A stretch of DNA of 64,000 nucleotides from positions 558,001 through 622,000 of the forward strand of contig NZ_VLNY01000002.1 of NCBI RefSeq assembly GCF_008297975.1. The letters are read 5' to 3'. The notes under the pieces were generated by a model that made no database searches, had not been told where the DNA came from, and saw nothing but the letters and a program-made list of their open reading frames with translations. Below, one piece after another: positions 1-8,625 of this stretch. A program made the translations under genes and the position numbers. Every line of letters starts with the position of its first letter. Position 1 is the stretch's first letter. The stretch is from Antrihabitans cavernicola (GTDB lineage Bacteria > Actinomycetota > Actinomycetes > Mycobacteriales > Mycobacteriaceae).

Positions 1-855
1 ACGGCGCTCGTGTACGGCCTGCAGCAAGGCAATTCGTATCACTGGGCCGGATGGGTGTGGGGGCTCATCGCCGGCGGTATCGTCGTGCTCGGAGGGTTCC
101 TCGTGTATCAGGGGCGTACTGTTAGCGAGCCATTGATGCCGCTGAGACTGTTCAAGGATCGTAACTTCACCTTGTCGAGCGTGGCGGTCATGTCGATGGG
201 CGCATCGATCACCGCATTCATGTTGCCCACGTTCTTCTTCCTGCAAGTGGTCCTCGGATTCTCGCCAACCAAAGCAGGTTTGGTGCTGGCGCCGATGCCC
301 GTCGTTACCGGCTTCTTGGCTCCGATACTCGGGCGGATCTCCGATCAGTTGAACGTGCGGATCATCCCGACTTTCGGATTCGTATTGTTCGCAGGCACAT
401 TGGCCTGGTTTGCGACGCTCGTCAAGCCCGAGACCTCGGTGGCGGCGTTGATGCTACCCATGGCCTTGTCCGGTGTCGCTAATGCCTGCATCTGGCCGCC
501 GCTAGCGGCGATTGCGACCCATAATTTGCCAATGCAGTTGGCGGGAGCGGGATCTGGCGTTTTCAACGAGATGCGTCAGGTTGGTGCGGTAATCGGTAGT
601 GCCGCGATGAGTGCGCTCGTCACCGCGCGCTTGGCGGCGCACGGCATCGAGGGTGGCGGAGCGCCTGCTGGCGCGAACACGAAGCTGCCGGCAGCCTTGG
701 TCCATCCGTTCAGTTCGGCGCTCGGCGACTCGATGTATCTGCCTGTGGCGATTCTCATTATTGGGATCGTCGCGTCGTTCCTCTTCGCTTCTCGTCCAGG
801 CGGCACTGTCGTCGCCAGCACACCTCTGGAGGAAACCAACGTCGACCGTTCGTAA
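1..855 (+). CDS. MFS drug-efflux transporter, DHA2 (14-helix) type, C-terminal part
   Basis: The reading frame is open from the first base, so this is the C-terminal 284 codons of a larger gene. It encodes at least six hydrophobic helices. A short Gly-Leu-Gln-Gln turn near the start is followed by a loop ending EPLMPLRLF, the arrangement seen in the second half of EmrB/QacA-type DHA2 proton antiporters. These export drugs or cell-made small molecules. The N-terminal substrate and antiporter motifs lie outside the window, so substrate cannot be inferred. A pump next to a thioesterase and a StrR-like regulator could mark the edge of a biosynthetic cluster lying upstream, but that is inference. 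The family call is secure. Confidence 0.88.
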   Translation, partial: TALVYGLQQGNSYHWAGWVWGLIAGGIVVLGGFLVYQGRTVSEPLMPLRLFKDRNFTLSSVAVMSMGASITAFMLPTFFFLQVVLGFSPTKAGLVLAPMPVVTGFLAPILGRISDQLNVRIIPTFGFVLFAGTLAWFATLVKPETSVAALMLPMALSGVANACIWPPLAAIATHNLPMQLAGAGSGVFNEMRQVGAVIGSAAMSALVTARLAAHGIEGGGAPAGANTKLPAALVHPFSSALGDSMYLPVAILIIGIVASFLFASRPGGTVVASTPLEETNVDRS

Positions 856-1335
856 CCAGTCACGACTGCGTGCGCACTCGAACTCGCGGGGCACCGCGGT
901 GTCGATTAGAGCCACGCGACGGCGGACTGCCTCCGTCAGTCGCCGCCGCCATCTACTGCGTGAGCTCAGCATGAATGATGCTGAGCCGGTGTCTATTCCA
1001 GCGTCATGGGCGACCTTGGCATGCGAGGCGCTTTCGGCGTAAGCGTCGGTCGACACGCCGAGACCGTGGACTTCGAACGGTCTCATGACCTGTAGATCGG
1101 CCAAATGCTTTACGACTCAACACGCTAGATTGACAGACAGCTCATCGATCGCCATATGATAGGAGCGACAACTAGATCCGGATGTACAAGTCGGGTCGAT
1201 CGTGGGCGTCCGTTTGTCTTCCATGAGTATGGCGAGTCGCGACTTTTCGGCTGACTCGTGCGCACATCGGACGTTTTCATGTCTCACGTGTGACCCGAAC
1301 TCCGCACAGCGCTTATCGAAGGATGGAGCTAGAGA
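856..1335. other. Gene-poor intergenic stretch
   Basis: This 480-base gap holds no reading frame that I can tie to a protein family. The only structure I can point to is a possible promoter near its right end (1130-1160). The frames that are open here read as shadows and have no credible ribosome binding site. Confidence 0.5.
1130..1160 (+). promoter_or_regulatory. Possible promoter upstream of the thioesterase
   Basis: A perfect TTGACA at 1130-1135 is followed by TATGAT at 1155-1160. The 19-base spacer is longer than ideal; CATATG at 1153-1158 would give 17 bases. The predicted start lies about 170 bases before the thioesterase ATG, so the leader would be long. Seen by eye only. Confidence 0.3.
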
Positions 1336-1893
1336 ATGGCAGACGACGCAGCTTCGTTGACCAAATTTCCGGACGGGTCGGGACACTTGCGGGTGCAGTG
1401 GGATGCTCCCCTCGATCCAATGCGAATCCTTCAGTTGTCCAAAGAGGAAGCATCCGAGGGCCTAGTCTCTGGCAGCATTCCGAAGGCGCCATTTCACGAA
1501 TTGGTGAACTTTGTTATTACGGAAGCCGATCCAGATCGGGTTGTTGTTGAATTAGTGCTGGACGAGCGGCACTTGAACCCTGTCGGCGCGGTGGCCGGTG
1601 GGATGATCGCGACGGTTCTGGATTCTGCCATGTGGTGTGTTGTTCAGCTGGCGATGGTCGACAAGTCGATATTTTCCACTGTGAACATGAATATCAATTT
1701 TACGCGATCGGTCTCACTCCAGCACGGTACTATTCGCGCGGTAGCTAACACGCTGCACGTAGGGCGGTCGACAATCACGGCTGAAGCTCACCTCCTCGAT
1801 GGGGCGGATAAACGCTATGCGCACGCCACCGCCAGCTTCGTTCGTATTGGTGGTTTGAACGGCTCCGATGGTTACCCGCAACAACGCCCTTGA
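1336..1893 (+). CDS. PaaI-type hotdog-fold thioesterase
   Basis: The 185-residue protein has the core signature of the PaaI/YbgC hotdog superfamily: an AGGMIATVLDSAMW stretch near residue 90, where family members have HGG(A/V)-x-x-x-L-D-x-A, followed by a strand with FTRSV. The usual His before GG is replaced by Ala here (GAVAGGM), so substrate or mechanism may differ from the aromatic acyl-CoA thioesterases. The family hydrolyses acyl-CoA or acyl-carrier thioesters in the cytoplasm. The ATG at 1336 is preceded by GGAG at 1325-1328. The neighbours are an efflux pump fragment and an IS remnant, so no operon is evident. Confidence 0.8.
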   Translation: MADDAASLTKFPDGSGHLRVQWDAPLDPMRILQLSKEEASEGLVSGSIPKAPFHELVNFVITEADPDRVVVELVLDERHLNPVGAVAGGMIATVLDSAMWCVVQLAMVDKSIFSTVNMNINFTRSVSLQHGTIRAVANTLHVGRSTITAEAHLLDGADKRYAHATASFVRIGGLNGSDGYPQQRP

Positions 1894-1925
1894 GCAACAG
1901 TCCCTTCTTGTGCATATGAACTAAG

Positions 1926-2226
1926 CCGCGCCACGGGTTATGGGCGGTGCTGCGGCAAGAGGGAAGGTGCGGCGGTAACCGGAAGCAGGTGCACCGGCTG
2001 TGGAAGGAGGAGGGCTTGCAGGCGCGGATGCATTCCCGACGCAAGCGGGCTGGCATCTCCCGGGTGCCGCAGGTCCAAGCCCGACGCACCGAAAGCGTTG
2101 TGGGCGTTGGACTTTAAGTTCGACTCAACGATCGACGGCAAGGCGATCAAAATCGGATCGATGATCGATGAACGCACCCACGAGTCGCTGCTGCACGTGA
2201 TCGAGCGGCCGATCACCGCCGAACCA
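1926..2226 (+). pseudogene. IS3-family transposase fragment (truncated, frameshifted)
   Basis: Two frames together read like the middle of an IS3-family OrfB. From 1929 the first frame gives a helix-turn-helix-like stretch with NRKQVHRLWKEEGLQ and RRKRAGIS. After a one-base shift near 2082 (an extra C in CCC), the frame beginning GAC at 2083 gives ALWALDFKFDSTIDGKAIK, the start of the DDE catalytic core with its first Asp. Similarity stops near 2226 (ITAE), well before the second Asp and the Glu, and no N-terminal OrfA part is visible. No terminal inverted repeats were found. This is a dead remnant and evidence of past transposition at this locus. Confidence 0.8.
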
Positions 2227-2559
2227 ATGACGATGAAGGCTGGCTCGTGCGTTTTCCTTGGTACCCTCCTGGCGTGGCGCCGGCTTCCGCTCGCCCGATC
2301 CATGCGCTGCTATTACCGGCCAATATTTGCGAGTGGTGGTTGCGACCCCAGGAGGCGTAGTTTCTCGACGACTCGCGATTCCGTGTCAGAGGATATCAGC
2401 CGTTTGCTCGGTTACAGCATCACCGCAGTTCGGCGGTTCAGGCCAACGGCGTGCACCCAAACGACTGTTGGAACCGGCCGCTCAACCTCTGTGACAGCCG
2501 AGTCAATTCGTCCGCGTCACCCTGCGGACAATCAGGTGCACCGTAGCGGTGGCCTGCTG
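2227..2559. other. Unassigned sequence between IS remnant and MerR gene
   Basis: About 330 bases with no recognisable gene. The plus-strand frame that runs on from the transposase fragment through this stretch loses all similarity after 2226 and continues antisense to the merR-like gene, so it is not supported as coding. Confidence 0.4.
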
Positions 2560-3459
2560 TCACCGCTTCAGATGCACGGAATAGTTCAGTGCTTGACAAA
2601 GCCAGTGGTGGGCGTGGCCGACTGTAGCTGGTGTTCCGAGGAGTTCGGCGGTCAATGCCCAGTAGCGAGACGTATTGGGGTCGGCGTAGCGAGCCTCTTG
2701 CAGAAGCCGGCCGCGGAAGTGCGGCGAATCGTGCTGTTTGCGGGCAGTGGCGTGGGCGGCGACGAAGGCATCCAGTTCGCTGCCTGGGTGCGGTTGCACG
2801 CCTTGGGTTACGAGTGGCAGCACGTTGAGGCACACACGAGCCAGGTCAGTCAGAAAGCCGCGCTGATCCCGGATCTGTCCGAGCTGTGTCTTCCAGATCT
2901 GTTCCCACACGGCTGCTTTGCTCCGTGGGCGGGTGACGATGTCGGTCAATTCCGCGTAAGCAAGGACATCGGTGGGGTCGGGGCTCGCGGGTGGTTCGGG
3001 CACGCTCATGGCCAGATACCCGTCGAAATGTTTGGGACCCATCGCACCTAGAATCGATCGCCAGAATCGTACGAGCTCCTCGTGGGCGGCGTGGCCGTCT
3101 TGCGCTGCGGCCAGCAGCGCCAAGCGCGCGGCGCGCTGTTTTGGTGGGGCCGATTCGATCGCGCGCAGCGAGGCTCGCCTCCAGGCCAGCGTTGCGAGTT
3201 CGACGTCTAGCTCGGCGCATTGAACCGCAACGGCCTCGCCTAGAGATCGTTGATCGTGCAGCACGTCCGCGATCACAGGCAGCCCGAGCCCCAAAGCGCG
3301 CAGTCGCCGAATCAGCACTACGTGTCCGATCGCTATATCAGCATCGAACACACGGTGCCCACCCGAGCTTCGCTGTGACTCGAGGATGCCGTGGTCGCAG
3401 TAGAACCGAATTGTTCGCACCGGGAGGTCTGCTGCGGCTGCCAGCTGTCCGATACCCAT
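2560..3459 (-). CDS. MerR-family transcriptional regulator
   Basis: The first 70 residues form a classic MerR winged-helix domain: MGIGQLAAAADLPVRTIRFY, then a GGHRVFD wing (family RxY/F) and a LRALGLGLPVIADVL second helix pair. About 225 further residues, without recognisable metal-binding cysteines, probably form a ligand-sensing domain. Total length is 299 residues. I chose the ATG at 3459 because the MerR domain begins exactly there; an upstream frame extension to 3672 lacks family similarity and would cross the operator at 3496-3527. MerR proteins activate promoters with overlong spacers by untwisting DNA. Such a promoter lies 37 bases upstream, pointing away, so autoregulation with divergent control is likely. 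The inducer is unknown. Confidence 0.88.
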   Translation of the reverse strand: MGIGQLAAAADLPVRTIRFYCDHGILESQRSSGGHRVFDADIAIGHVVLIRRLRALGLGLPVIADVLHDQRSLGEAVAVQCAELDVELATLAWRRASLRAIESAPPKQRAARLALLAAAQDGHAAHEELVRFWRSILGAMGPKHFDGYLAMSVPEPPASPDPTDVLAYAELTDIVTRPRSKAAVWEQIWKTQLGQIRDQRGFLTDLARVCLNVLPLVTQGVQPHPGSELDAFVAAHATARKQHDSPHFRGRLLQEARYADPNTSRYWALTAELLGTPATVGHAHHWLCQALNYSVHLKR

Positions 3460-3495
3460 GATCCGACCAGAAAATGTGTTGTCCGTCACAGTTGC

Positions 3496-3527
3496 TTGAA
3501 CCTCCACCAGACTGGAACCTCTACCAT
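3496..3527 (+). promoter_or_regulatory. MerR-type promoter/operator with 20-bp spacer
   Basis: On the plus strand TTGAAC (3496-3501) and TACCAT (3522-3527) are 20 bases apart, the overlong spacing typical of MerR-controlled promoters. Exactly at the centre lies the palindrome CCAG-A-CTGG (3507-3515). The hexamer AACCTC is also directly repeated at 3499-3504 and 3516-3521. The adjacent, divergent MerR gene starts at 3459, which makes it the obvious regulator. Transcription would run rightward into the small frame at 3590. Confidence 0.6.
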
Positions 3528-3589
3528 ACGGGCAAGCTGGCCACAGCGGCGAGACCCGGTCCGCTGCCGAACCTTGGGACAGGAAAGAA

Positions 3590-3847
3590 ATGGGACGACT
3601 TCTTACTGAGCTCGATCTGTTGCGGGTTGCGGGAGGCCGGTCGCCGACGAGAACGTCAATCGTCATCGGCAATAGCGAAATCGTGGCATCCGCACGATTA
3701 TGCGCAATGGGACGAGGACCGCAACTTGTCGCGATGGGTGAGGTTGACTGGGAGCCCGAGCAATCTCGATTGTCAGACCTAGCTAGTATCGGCGCAGCGA
3801 TAATCGAATCGCCGTCTTGTCGACGGGTGACCTCAGGATATGGCTAG
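3590..3847 (+). CDS. Small hypothetical protein downstream of MerR-type promoter
   Basis: An 85-codon frame starts with ATG at 3590, preceded by a good AGGAAAG ribosome binding site at 3581-3587. It lies about 60 bases downstream of the MerR-type promoter, where the regulated gene should be. I recognise no family. The sequence (for example SIVIGNSEIV) has no clear motif, signal peptide or membrane segment. It may be the damaged start of a former target gene, since the neighbourhood contains an IS remnant and frameshifted genes. Position and binding site are the only support. Confidence 0.35.
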   Translation: MGRLLTELDLLRVAGGRSPTRTSIVIGNSEIVASARLCAMGRGPQLVAMGEVDWEPEQSRLSDLASIGAAIIESPSCRRVTSGYG

Positions 3848-4059
3848 ATCGGAGGTTGTGGCCGGGCCGTTTCGACGAGACGATCACCATTCGAACGCGG
3901 TGGAGCGCGAGGCCTGTGTGGCTTCGGAGCCCGACGTGGATTGGTGCAAAGATGTGCGACAGATATGCCCGGAGCGGGTAGCAGTTGTTGCACGATTGGT
4001 CCTTCTACTCATAGGAAGGAAACCCTAGCTTGACAGCGCATTGCACGGGGGAAGTTCAA

Positions 4060-5169
4060 ATGTCGATATCGACGGAGAAGGTTGGCGAGCGTGCTGATTA
4101 TACACCCATGATACGTAGCATCGAAAGCGGCGTCAAAGTAGTTCACGTATCAATCAATATGCTGCGAATCGGAGATTCGCCGCGCTCCGCGGGAATTGAT
4201 GAGTCGCATGTACAGGCGCTCATTGAATGTAGCCTCGCTGATCTACCGCCGATCTTGGTCCATCGACCGTCAATGCGGGTTATCGACGGAATGCATCGCC
4301 TGCATGTGGCCGAACTTCGCGGCGACGCAACAATCAGAGTTCAGTTCTTCGACGGTGCCGCCGAAGACGTCTTCCTATTGGCAGTTAAGTCGAACACTTC
4401 CCACGGTCTGCCGTTGTCGCTAGCCGATCGCAAGATGGCTGCCCAACGTTTGATCGACACTCATTCCCAGTTGTCCGACCGGTCGATCGCCGCCGTGACC
4501 GGCCTGTCGCACAAGACGGTTGGTTCGATTCGTCGGTGTTCGGCTGGCGAAGATATCCAGCCGAACACCAGAGTCGGACGCGGCGGTCGAGTGACGGTTC
4601 TGGATGCCGCCTCCGGTCGTGCACGTGCTCGTGAGCTGTTTGCCCAGAAACCCTCGGCGAGCGTCCGCGAGATCGCCGAGGCTGCGGGGATCGCTCCCAG
4701 CACAGCTCTCGACGTGCGCCGTCGCCTGCGGGACGGTAGAGCGGACACCGATGACAAAGCGCCTGATGGCGGGGTATCGAATCCAGACCGTGCGGAGCCT
4801 GGAACTTCGCACCGGTCTGGCCCGCGAGCCACACCTCCCGAGCTGCCCGCGCCGAAAATGCAGAATCGGTCCGACCCGATCGGAGCCACGTTGCAGTCCT
4901 TGCGAAAGGATCCGTCTCTTCGGTTCAATGAGAAGGGGCGTCTGATTCTCCGGCTCCTTGATCTCCCGACTACAAATCGTGAGGAATGGTCGGCGCTCGC
5001 TCGCGCGGTTCCCCCTCATCTGCGCGACACCATGTTCAGAGTTGCCCTTGAATCTGCCCAGGCCTGGGAAGACTTCGCCAGAACTGTCAAGTCGCAATCC
5101 ACAGCGTCGAACCTGCCGGTCGATCCGAGCGCCGACGAATGCCATCGACGGTCCGGATTTTGGGGCTGA
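4060..5169 (+). CDS. StrR-like ParB-domain transcriptional regulator
   Basis: A 369-residue DNA-binding regulator. Residues about 25-120 form a ParB/Srx-type N-terminal domain with PPILVHRPSMRVIDGMHRL and a DVFLLAVKSNTSHGLPLSL stretch. These match the StrR/NovG family, which activate antibiotic gene clusters in actinomycetes. A helix-turn-helix follows (SDRSIAAVTGLSHKTVGSIR), then a second HTH-like stretch (SVREIAEAAGIAPSTALDVR), a Pro-rich linker and a C-terminal helical part. The ATG at 4060 is preceded by GGGGGAAG at 4047-4054; an upstream TTG at 4030 has no comparable site. No biosynthetic genes lie beside it in this window, so it is either orphaned or controls genes to the left. Regulatory role inferred from family. 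Confidence 0.82.
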   Translation: MSISTEKVGERADYTPMIRSIESGVKVVHVSINMLRIGDSPRSAGIDESHVQALIECSLADLPPILVHRPSMRVIDGMHRLHVAELRGDATIRVQFFDGAAEDVFLLAVKSNTSHGLPLSLADRKMAAQRLIDTHSQLSDRSIAAVTGLSHKTVGSIRRCSAGEDIQPNTRVGRGGRVTVLDAASGRARARELFAQKPSASVREIAEAAGIAPSTALDVRRRLRDGRADTDDKAPDGGVSNPDRAEPGTSHRSGPRATPPELPAPKMQNRSDPIGATLQSLRKDPSLRFNEKGRLILRLLDLPTTNREEWSALARAVPPHLRDTMFRVALESAQAWEDFARTVKSQSTASNLPVDPSADECHRRSGFWG

Positions 5170-5449
5170 GGTATTGGTAAAGCTGGAGAAGGACATACTG
5201 GACAGGTCAATTTGGCAGCTACCAACTCGGTCGTCCCGGTTGGCGAAATGCGCGGTATTCAAGCCGGCGCCCGGTGGCTGCCTTGAATCGCTGCACATGT
5301 CTACCTTGGTCAGCGGTCGCCATGATCTGGTAGCTGGAGCCGTTGATCTGCTTGAACAGCGACAACAGCGTTCCGTGGTGATCGTTTCCCGCCGCACCAG
5401 AGTCCCTGCAGGCGAGCCGTCGAGGTGGCCGCCGGGCCGTGTATAGCAG
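5170..5449. other. Unassigned sequence after the StrR-like gene
   Basis: No gene is supported here. Frames are open on both strands, but none shows a family motif or a good start site. It may contain decayed coding sequence. Confidence 0.35.
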
Positions 5450-5924
5450 TTGACTGAACTCGGCGACCTGCGTGCGTCGTCGCGAGCCTACTGCGATAGC
5501 AGTCAAATCAACCGACGACGCCAGGAGCCGGCAAAGACAGGGCGAATAGTTCAATTCGAGGTCCCGTTCGACGACGGAGACCGCGCACCAGAGTTCTATC
5601 GGCAAGCGTTCGGCTGGAACGTCCTAGAGATGCCCGGCATGGACTACACGATGGCATCGACGGGTCCCGTCGAGGATTCGGGAATGCCGACCGAGGCCGG
5701 ATACATCAACGGCGGCATGTTCAAACGAGACAGTGGCAGCCCGACCGGTCCTGTGATCACCGTCGATGTCCCCGACATCGACGCCGCCCTTGCGCAGATC
5801 GAGAAACTCGGCGGTTCGACGGTCACATCCAGGAAGCCCCGCCGGCGATGTGGGCTTCTTCGCCTACTTCACCGACACCGAGAACAACACGATCGGACTG
5901 TGGGAGAACGCTGCGCCGAGCTGA
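5450..5924 (+). pseudogene. VOC (glyoxalase-like) protein, frameshifted
   Basis: From about 5540 the frame reads GRIVQFEVPFDDGDRAPEFY, GWNVLEMPGMDY and later VITVDVPDIDAALAQIEKLG: one vicinal-oxygen-chelate module of the small stress or bleomycin-resistance-like type. After KLGGSTVTS the frame breaks within AGGAAGCCCC at 5831-5840. Reading one base over restores AGDVGFFAYFTDTENNTIGL and a stop at 5922-5924, which is the expected end of the family. One missing base explains the break. No good start codon sits at the domain start; the TTG at 5450 is far upstream. Either a real pseudogene or a sequence error. Confidence 0.78.
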
Positions 5925-5953
5925 CCAGGTCTGCGGTCCAGCTACTCTTGGGC

Positions 5954-6550
5954 ATGACCACAGCTGAGCCGACCCGTAAACGCAGGCGTCTCGCGCCCTG
6001 GGGCGCGGCAGCTGTCGCAATTCTGATCATCGCTGCTGCGGGCATCCTGTGGTGGGCGCCGAGTCGATATCTACCGTGGGACACCGCCGACTTTCCTGCA
6101 GTCGACACGTCGGCTCTGTCACCCGATCAAGCGCGCGTGGTCGAGTTGTTACGCGAACAGCACGAGCAGCAGCGCCCCGGCACCTTCTACTCGGAGGGCG
6201 TCAAGGAGCCATGGTGCGCCGACTTCGTCAGCTGGGTGATGCGCGAAGCCGGTAAACCGTTGTCGAATCCGAACTCGGGCTCGTGGCGGATCCCGGGCGT
6301 CTACACCTTGCAGGAGTACTACCAGGGCGAAGGCAGGTTCGAGCCTGTCGGGAACTACCGTCCCGCCGTCGGTGACGTTGTGCTCTACGACAATTCGAGC
6401 TGGATCGGACAGCACACCAACGTGGTCGTTGCCGTCGATGGCGACACCGCAACCACGGTCGGCGGCAACGAACTCGGCAAGATCCGCGTGCACACAGTCG
6501 ATTGGAACGACGATTCGGCGGTCGTGGGGTTCGGGCGACTCGAGACCTGA
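5954..6550 (+). CDS. Membrane-anchored CHAP-domain (amidase/endopeptidase-like) protein
   Basis: The 198-residue product has a basic N terminus followed by one hydrophobic helix (about residues 14-34) and no lipobox. It is therefore probably anchored with its C-terminal domain outside the membrane. The domain is CHAP-like: EPWCADFVSWVMREAG holds the catalytic Cys, and GQHTNVVVAVDGD with a following GGN holds the His. CHAP enzymes cleave peptidoglycan peptides, but single-domain actinobacterial versions are mostly uncharacterised. The ATG at 5954 lies 29 bases after the VOC remnant stop. The gene is followed by a strong hairpin at 6555-6589. Confidence 0.82.
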   Translation: MTTAEPTRKRRRLAPWGAAAVAILIIAAAGILWWAPSRYLPWDTADFPAVDTSALSPDQARVVELLREQHEQQRPGTFYSEGVKEPWCADFVSWVMREAGKPLSNPNSGSWRIPGVYTLQEYYQGEGRFEPVGNYRPAVGDVVLYDNSSWIGQHTNVVVAVDGDTATTVGGNELGKIRVHTVDWNDDSAVVGFGRLET

Positions 6551-6554
6551 TCGT

Positions 6555-6589
6555 GTGGATTACCTCCCGGATACCGGGAGAAAATCCAC
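6555..6589. terminator. Long hairpin, probable terminator after the CHAP gene
   Basis: CTCCCGG (6564-6570), loop ATA, CCGGGAG (6574-6580) form a perfect inner stem. GTGGATT (6555-6561) and AATCCAC (6583-6589) form an outer stem separated by a small internal loop. It begins 5 bases after the CHAP stop. There is no clear T-run, so intrinsic termination is likely but unproven. Confidence 0.6.
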
Positions 6590-6677
6590 GCAAACGCCTC
6601 GGTGTCCACCGATCGGTTGACAGCCGAATTCCATTCGGGCGTCGCGAGCGGGGATGCTCCGCGACGAAGATCGAACC

Positions 6678-8152
6678 ATGACAACTTTGGTCGACACCGA
6701 CAGGCAATCTCCCAACCCATACCTTCGTGGGAACTATGCCCCTGTGCGGCAGGAGATTTCGGCACGCGATCTCGAGGTCGCCGGGACCATCCCCGACTTT
6801 CTCGACGGCCGCTACCTGCGTATCGGACCCAATCCGATCGATCCCGATCCGGCAAAGTACGAACTGTTTCTCGGCACCGGCATGGTCCACGGCCTACGCA
6901 TTCGCGATGGGCAGGCGCAGTGGTATCGCAACCGCTGGATCCGATCGGCAGAAGTATGTCGGTCGCTGGGCGAACAATGGCCCGGCGGGGCGCACCGTGG
7001 TGGGTTCGACTTCGGCGCAAACACCAACGTGATCGGCCACGCCGGCCGCACGTTCGCGCTCGTCGAGGGCGGCGGGCGACCCTATGAGCTGACCGACGAC
7101 CTCCACACGATCGGCGGCTCAGACTTCGGCGGCACGTTGCGAGATTGCTACAGCGGGCACCCCAAGCGTGACCCCGTTACCGGCGAGCTGCACGCCCTGT
7201 CCTACAGCTTGTTCGGCGCCAGCACGATTCGGTACACGGTCACCGACACCGACGGCTTCATCAAACGAGCAATGACATCCCGATGCCCGCAAACGTCATG
7301 ATGCACGACTTCTCGCTGACCGAAAGATTCGTCGTCATCTACGACTTGCCAGTCGTCCGCGACCTCTCGGTTCTCGCGAAGAGTGGCCCCGCGAAGTCCA
7401 TTGCCGCGCGCTTGACTCGTTTCGCGTCGCAACATGCCATGCCGGGGCCAGTCGCCGGTGCGGTGATGCGGGGATCGAGCCGGCCACAACCGAAGTTCGG
7501 TTGGCCGTACCGATGGGATCCGAAACATCAAGCGCGAGTTGGTCTTATGCCTCGTGACGGTGACGCGTCACAGATCCGATGGTTCGAGGTGCAGCCGTGT
7601 TTCGTCTACCACCCGCTCAACGCCTACGACGACGCGAACACCGTTGTGCTCGACGTCGCCCGTCTTGGCAGCACTTACAACGACAAGGGCGACCCGTTCA
7701 CCGACACCAAGTCGCTCGACCGCTGGACCATAGATCTCTCGGACGGAACACTGCGCGAGCAGCGCCTCGACGATCGTTCGCAGGACTTCCCGCGCGTCGA
7801 CGATCGCCTGGTCGGCAAACGCCATCGCTTCGGTTATACGGTCGGGTTCCAACCTGCTGCCGACGGCTTCGGTACACCCGATGCGCTCGTCAAACACGAT
7901 CTGATCGCTGACTCGTCCACAACTGTGTCCTTCGGACCGTACACCGAACCCGGCGAATTCGTCTTCGTCCCAACGACATCCGATGCTCCGGAGGACGACG
8001 GCATCGTGATGGGCTTCGTCTACGACAAATCGACCGACCGCAGCGACCTGGTCATGCTCGACGCATCGTCGCTCGAACGGGTCGCGACCGTGCACTTACC
8101 CGCACGGGTACCGCACGGCTTCCACGGAAATTGGCTGCCGACCGCCGGCTAG
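6678..8152 (+). pseudogene. Carotenoid oxygenase (lignostilbene dioxygenase family), one frameshift
   Basis: Two abutting frames give a complete non-heme iron dioxygenase of about 491 residues if one base is restored. All four iron-ligand histidines are visible: SGHPKRDPVTGE, MMHDFSLTERF, CFVYHPLNAYDD and VPHGFHGNW. The N-terminal frame (ATG at 6678, NPYLRGNYAPV) runs into nonsense at 7271. Reading the sequence with one extra base (CGAGCAATGAC as CGAGCAAATGAC) continues into MMHDFSL and on to the stop at 8152. The family cleaves carotenoids or stilbene-type double bonds. Intact catalytic residues on both sides argue for recent loss or a sequence error. It converges with the Nudix gene, sharing 4 bases. 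Confidence 0.85.
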
Positions 8153-8622
8153 CGAGCGAACCAGGTCTCCACGTTGCCTGCCAGTGCCTTCTCGATTCGC
8201 AACAACGATGTGGGCGTGAGGTTTTCAGGTAGATCCTGAATCGAGAACCACCGGACCTCCAGGTTCTCGTCGTCGGCGACATGCGCATCACCGGAGACGA
8301 ATTGGGCCAGGAAGCACAGATCGAGGTACTGCGTGTGGTCGCCGTTGGGGTAGACGATGGGGGCTGTGACATCGACGCTGGTCAGTCGAATCAACTCGGC
8401 CACGATTCCTGTTTCTTCGCGAACCTCGCGGAGCGCGGTCGGACCGGGTTCCTCACCCGGCTCGAGAATGCCCGAGACCACAGCCCACCGACCGTTGTCG
8501 GCCCTGCGCGTCAACAGGATTCGATCCGCGTCGTCGAGGACCACGACGCTGACACCGGAGAGCCACAACGGGCCGTGGCCGATCTTCGAGCGCAGTTCGA
8601 GAACGAAATCGGGGACCGGCAT
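8149..8622 (-). CDS. Nudix hydrolase
   Basis: A 157-residue protein with a perfect Nudix box, GX5EX7REUXEEXGU, seen as GILEPGEEPGPTALREVREE. Nudix enzymes hydrolyse nucleoside-diphosphate-linked compounds using Mg2+ bound by the box glutamates. The specific substrate cannot be told from sequence. It lies 3 bases downstream of the fecB stop on the same strand and is probably co-transcribed with it. Confidence 0.9.
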   Translation of the reverse strand: MPVPDFVLELRSKIGHGPLWLSGVSVVVLDDADRILLTRRADNGRWAVVSGILEPGEEPGPTALREVREETGIVAELIRLTSVDVTAPIVYPNGDHTQYLDLCFLAQFVSGDAHVADDENLEVRWFSIQDLPENLTPTSLLRIEKALAGNVETWFAR

Positions 8623-8625
8623 CGA

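Noticed and set aside
2098-3051. A plus-strand frame of 317 codons beginning with transposase sequence.
   Set aside because: Only the first 43 codons or so match an IS3 transposase; the remainder is unassigned and then antisense to the MerR gene.
3457-3672. A longer start for the MerR gene at 3672.
   Set aside because: The extension lacks similarity and would put the MerR-type operator inside the gene; ATG 3459 begins the winged-helix domain.
3840-4028. A 62-codon plus-strand frame before the StrR-like gene.
   Set aside because: AGGA is too close to the ATG to serve as a ribosome site and the product has no recognisable feature.
5219-5605. A 128-codon minus-strand frame between the StrR-like gene and the VOC gene.
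   Set aside because: It overlaps the VOC domain antisense and matches no family I recognise; possible decayed sequence only.
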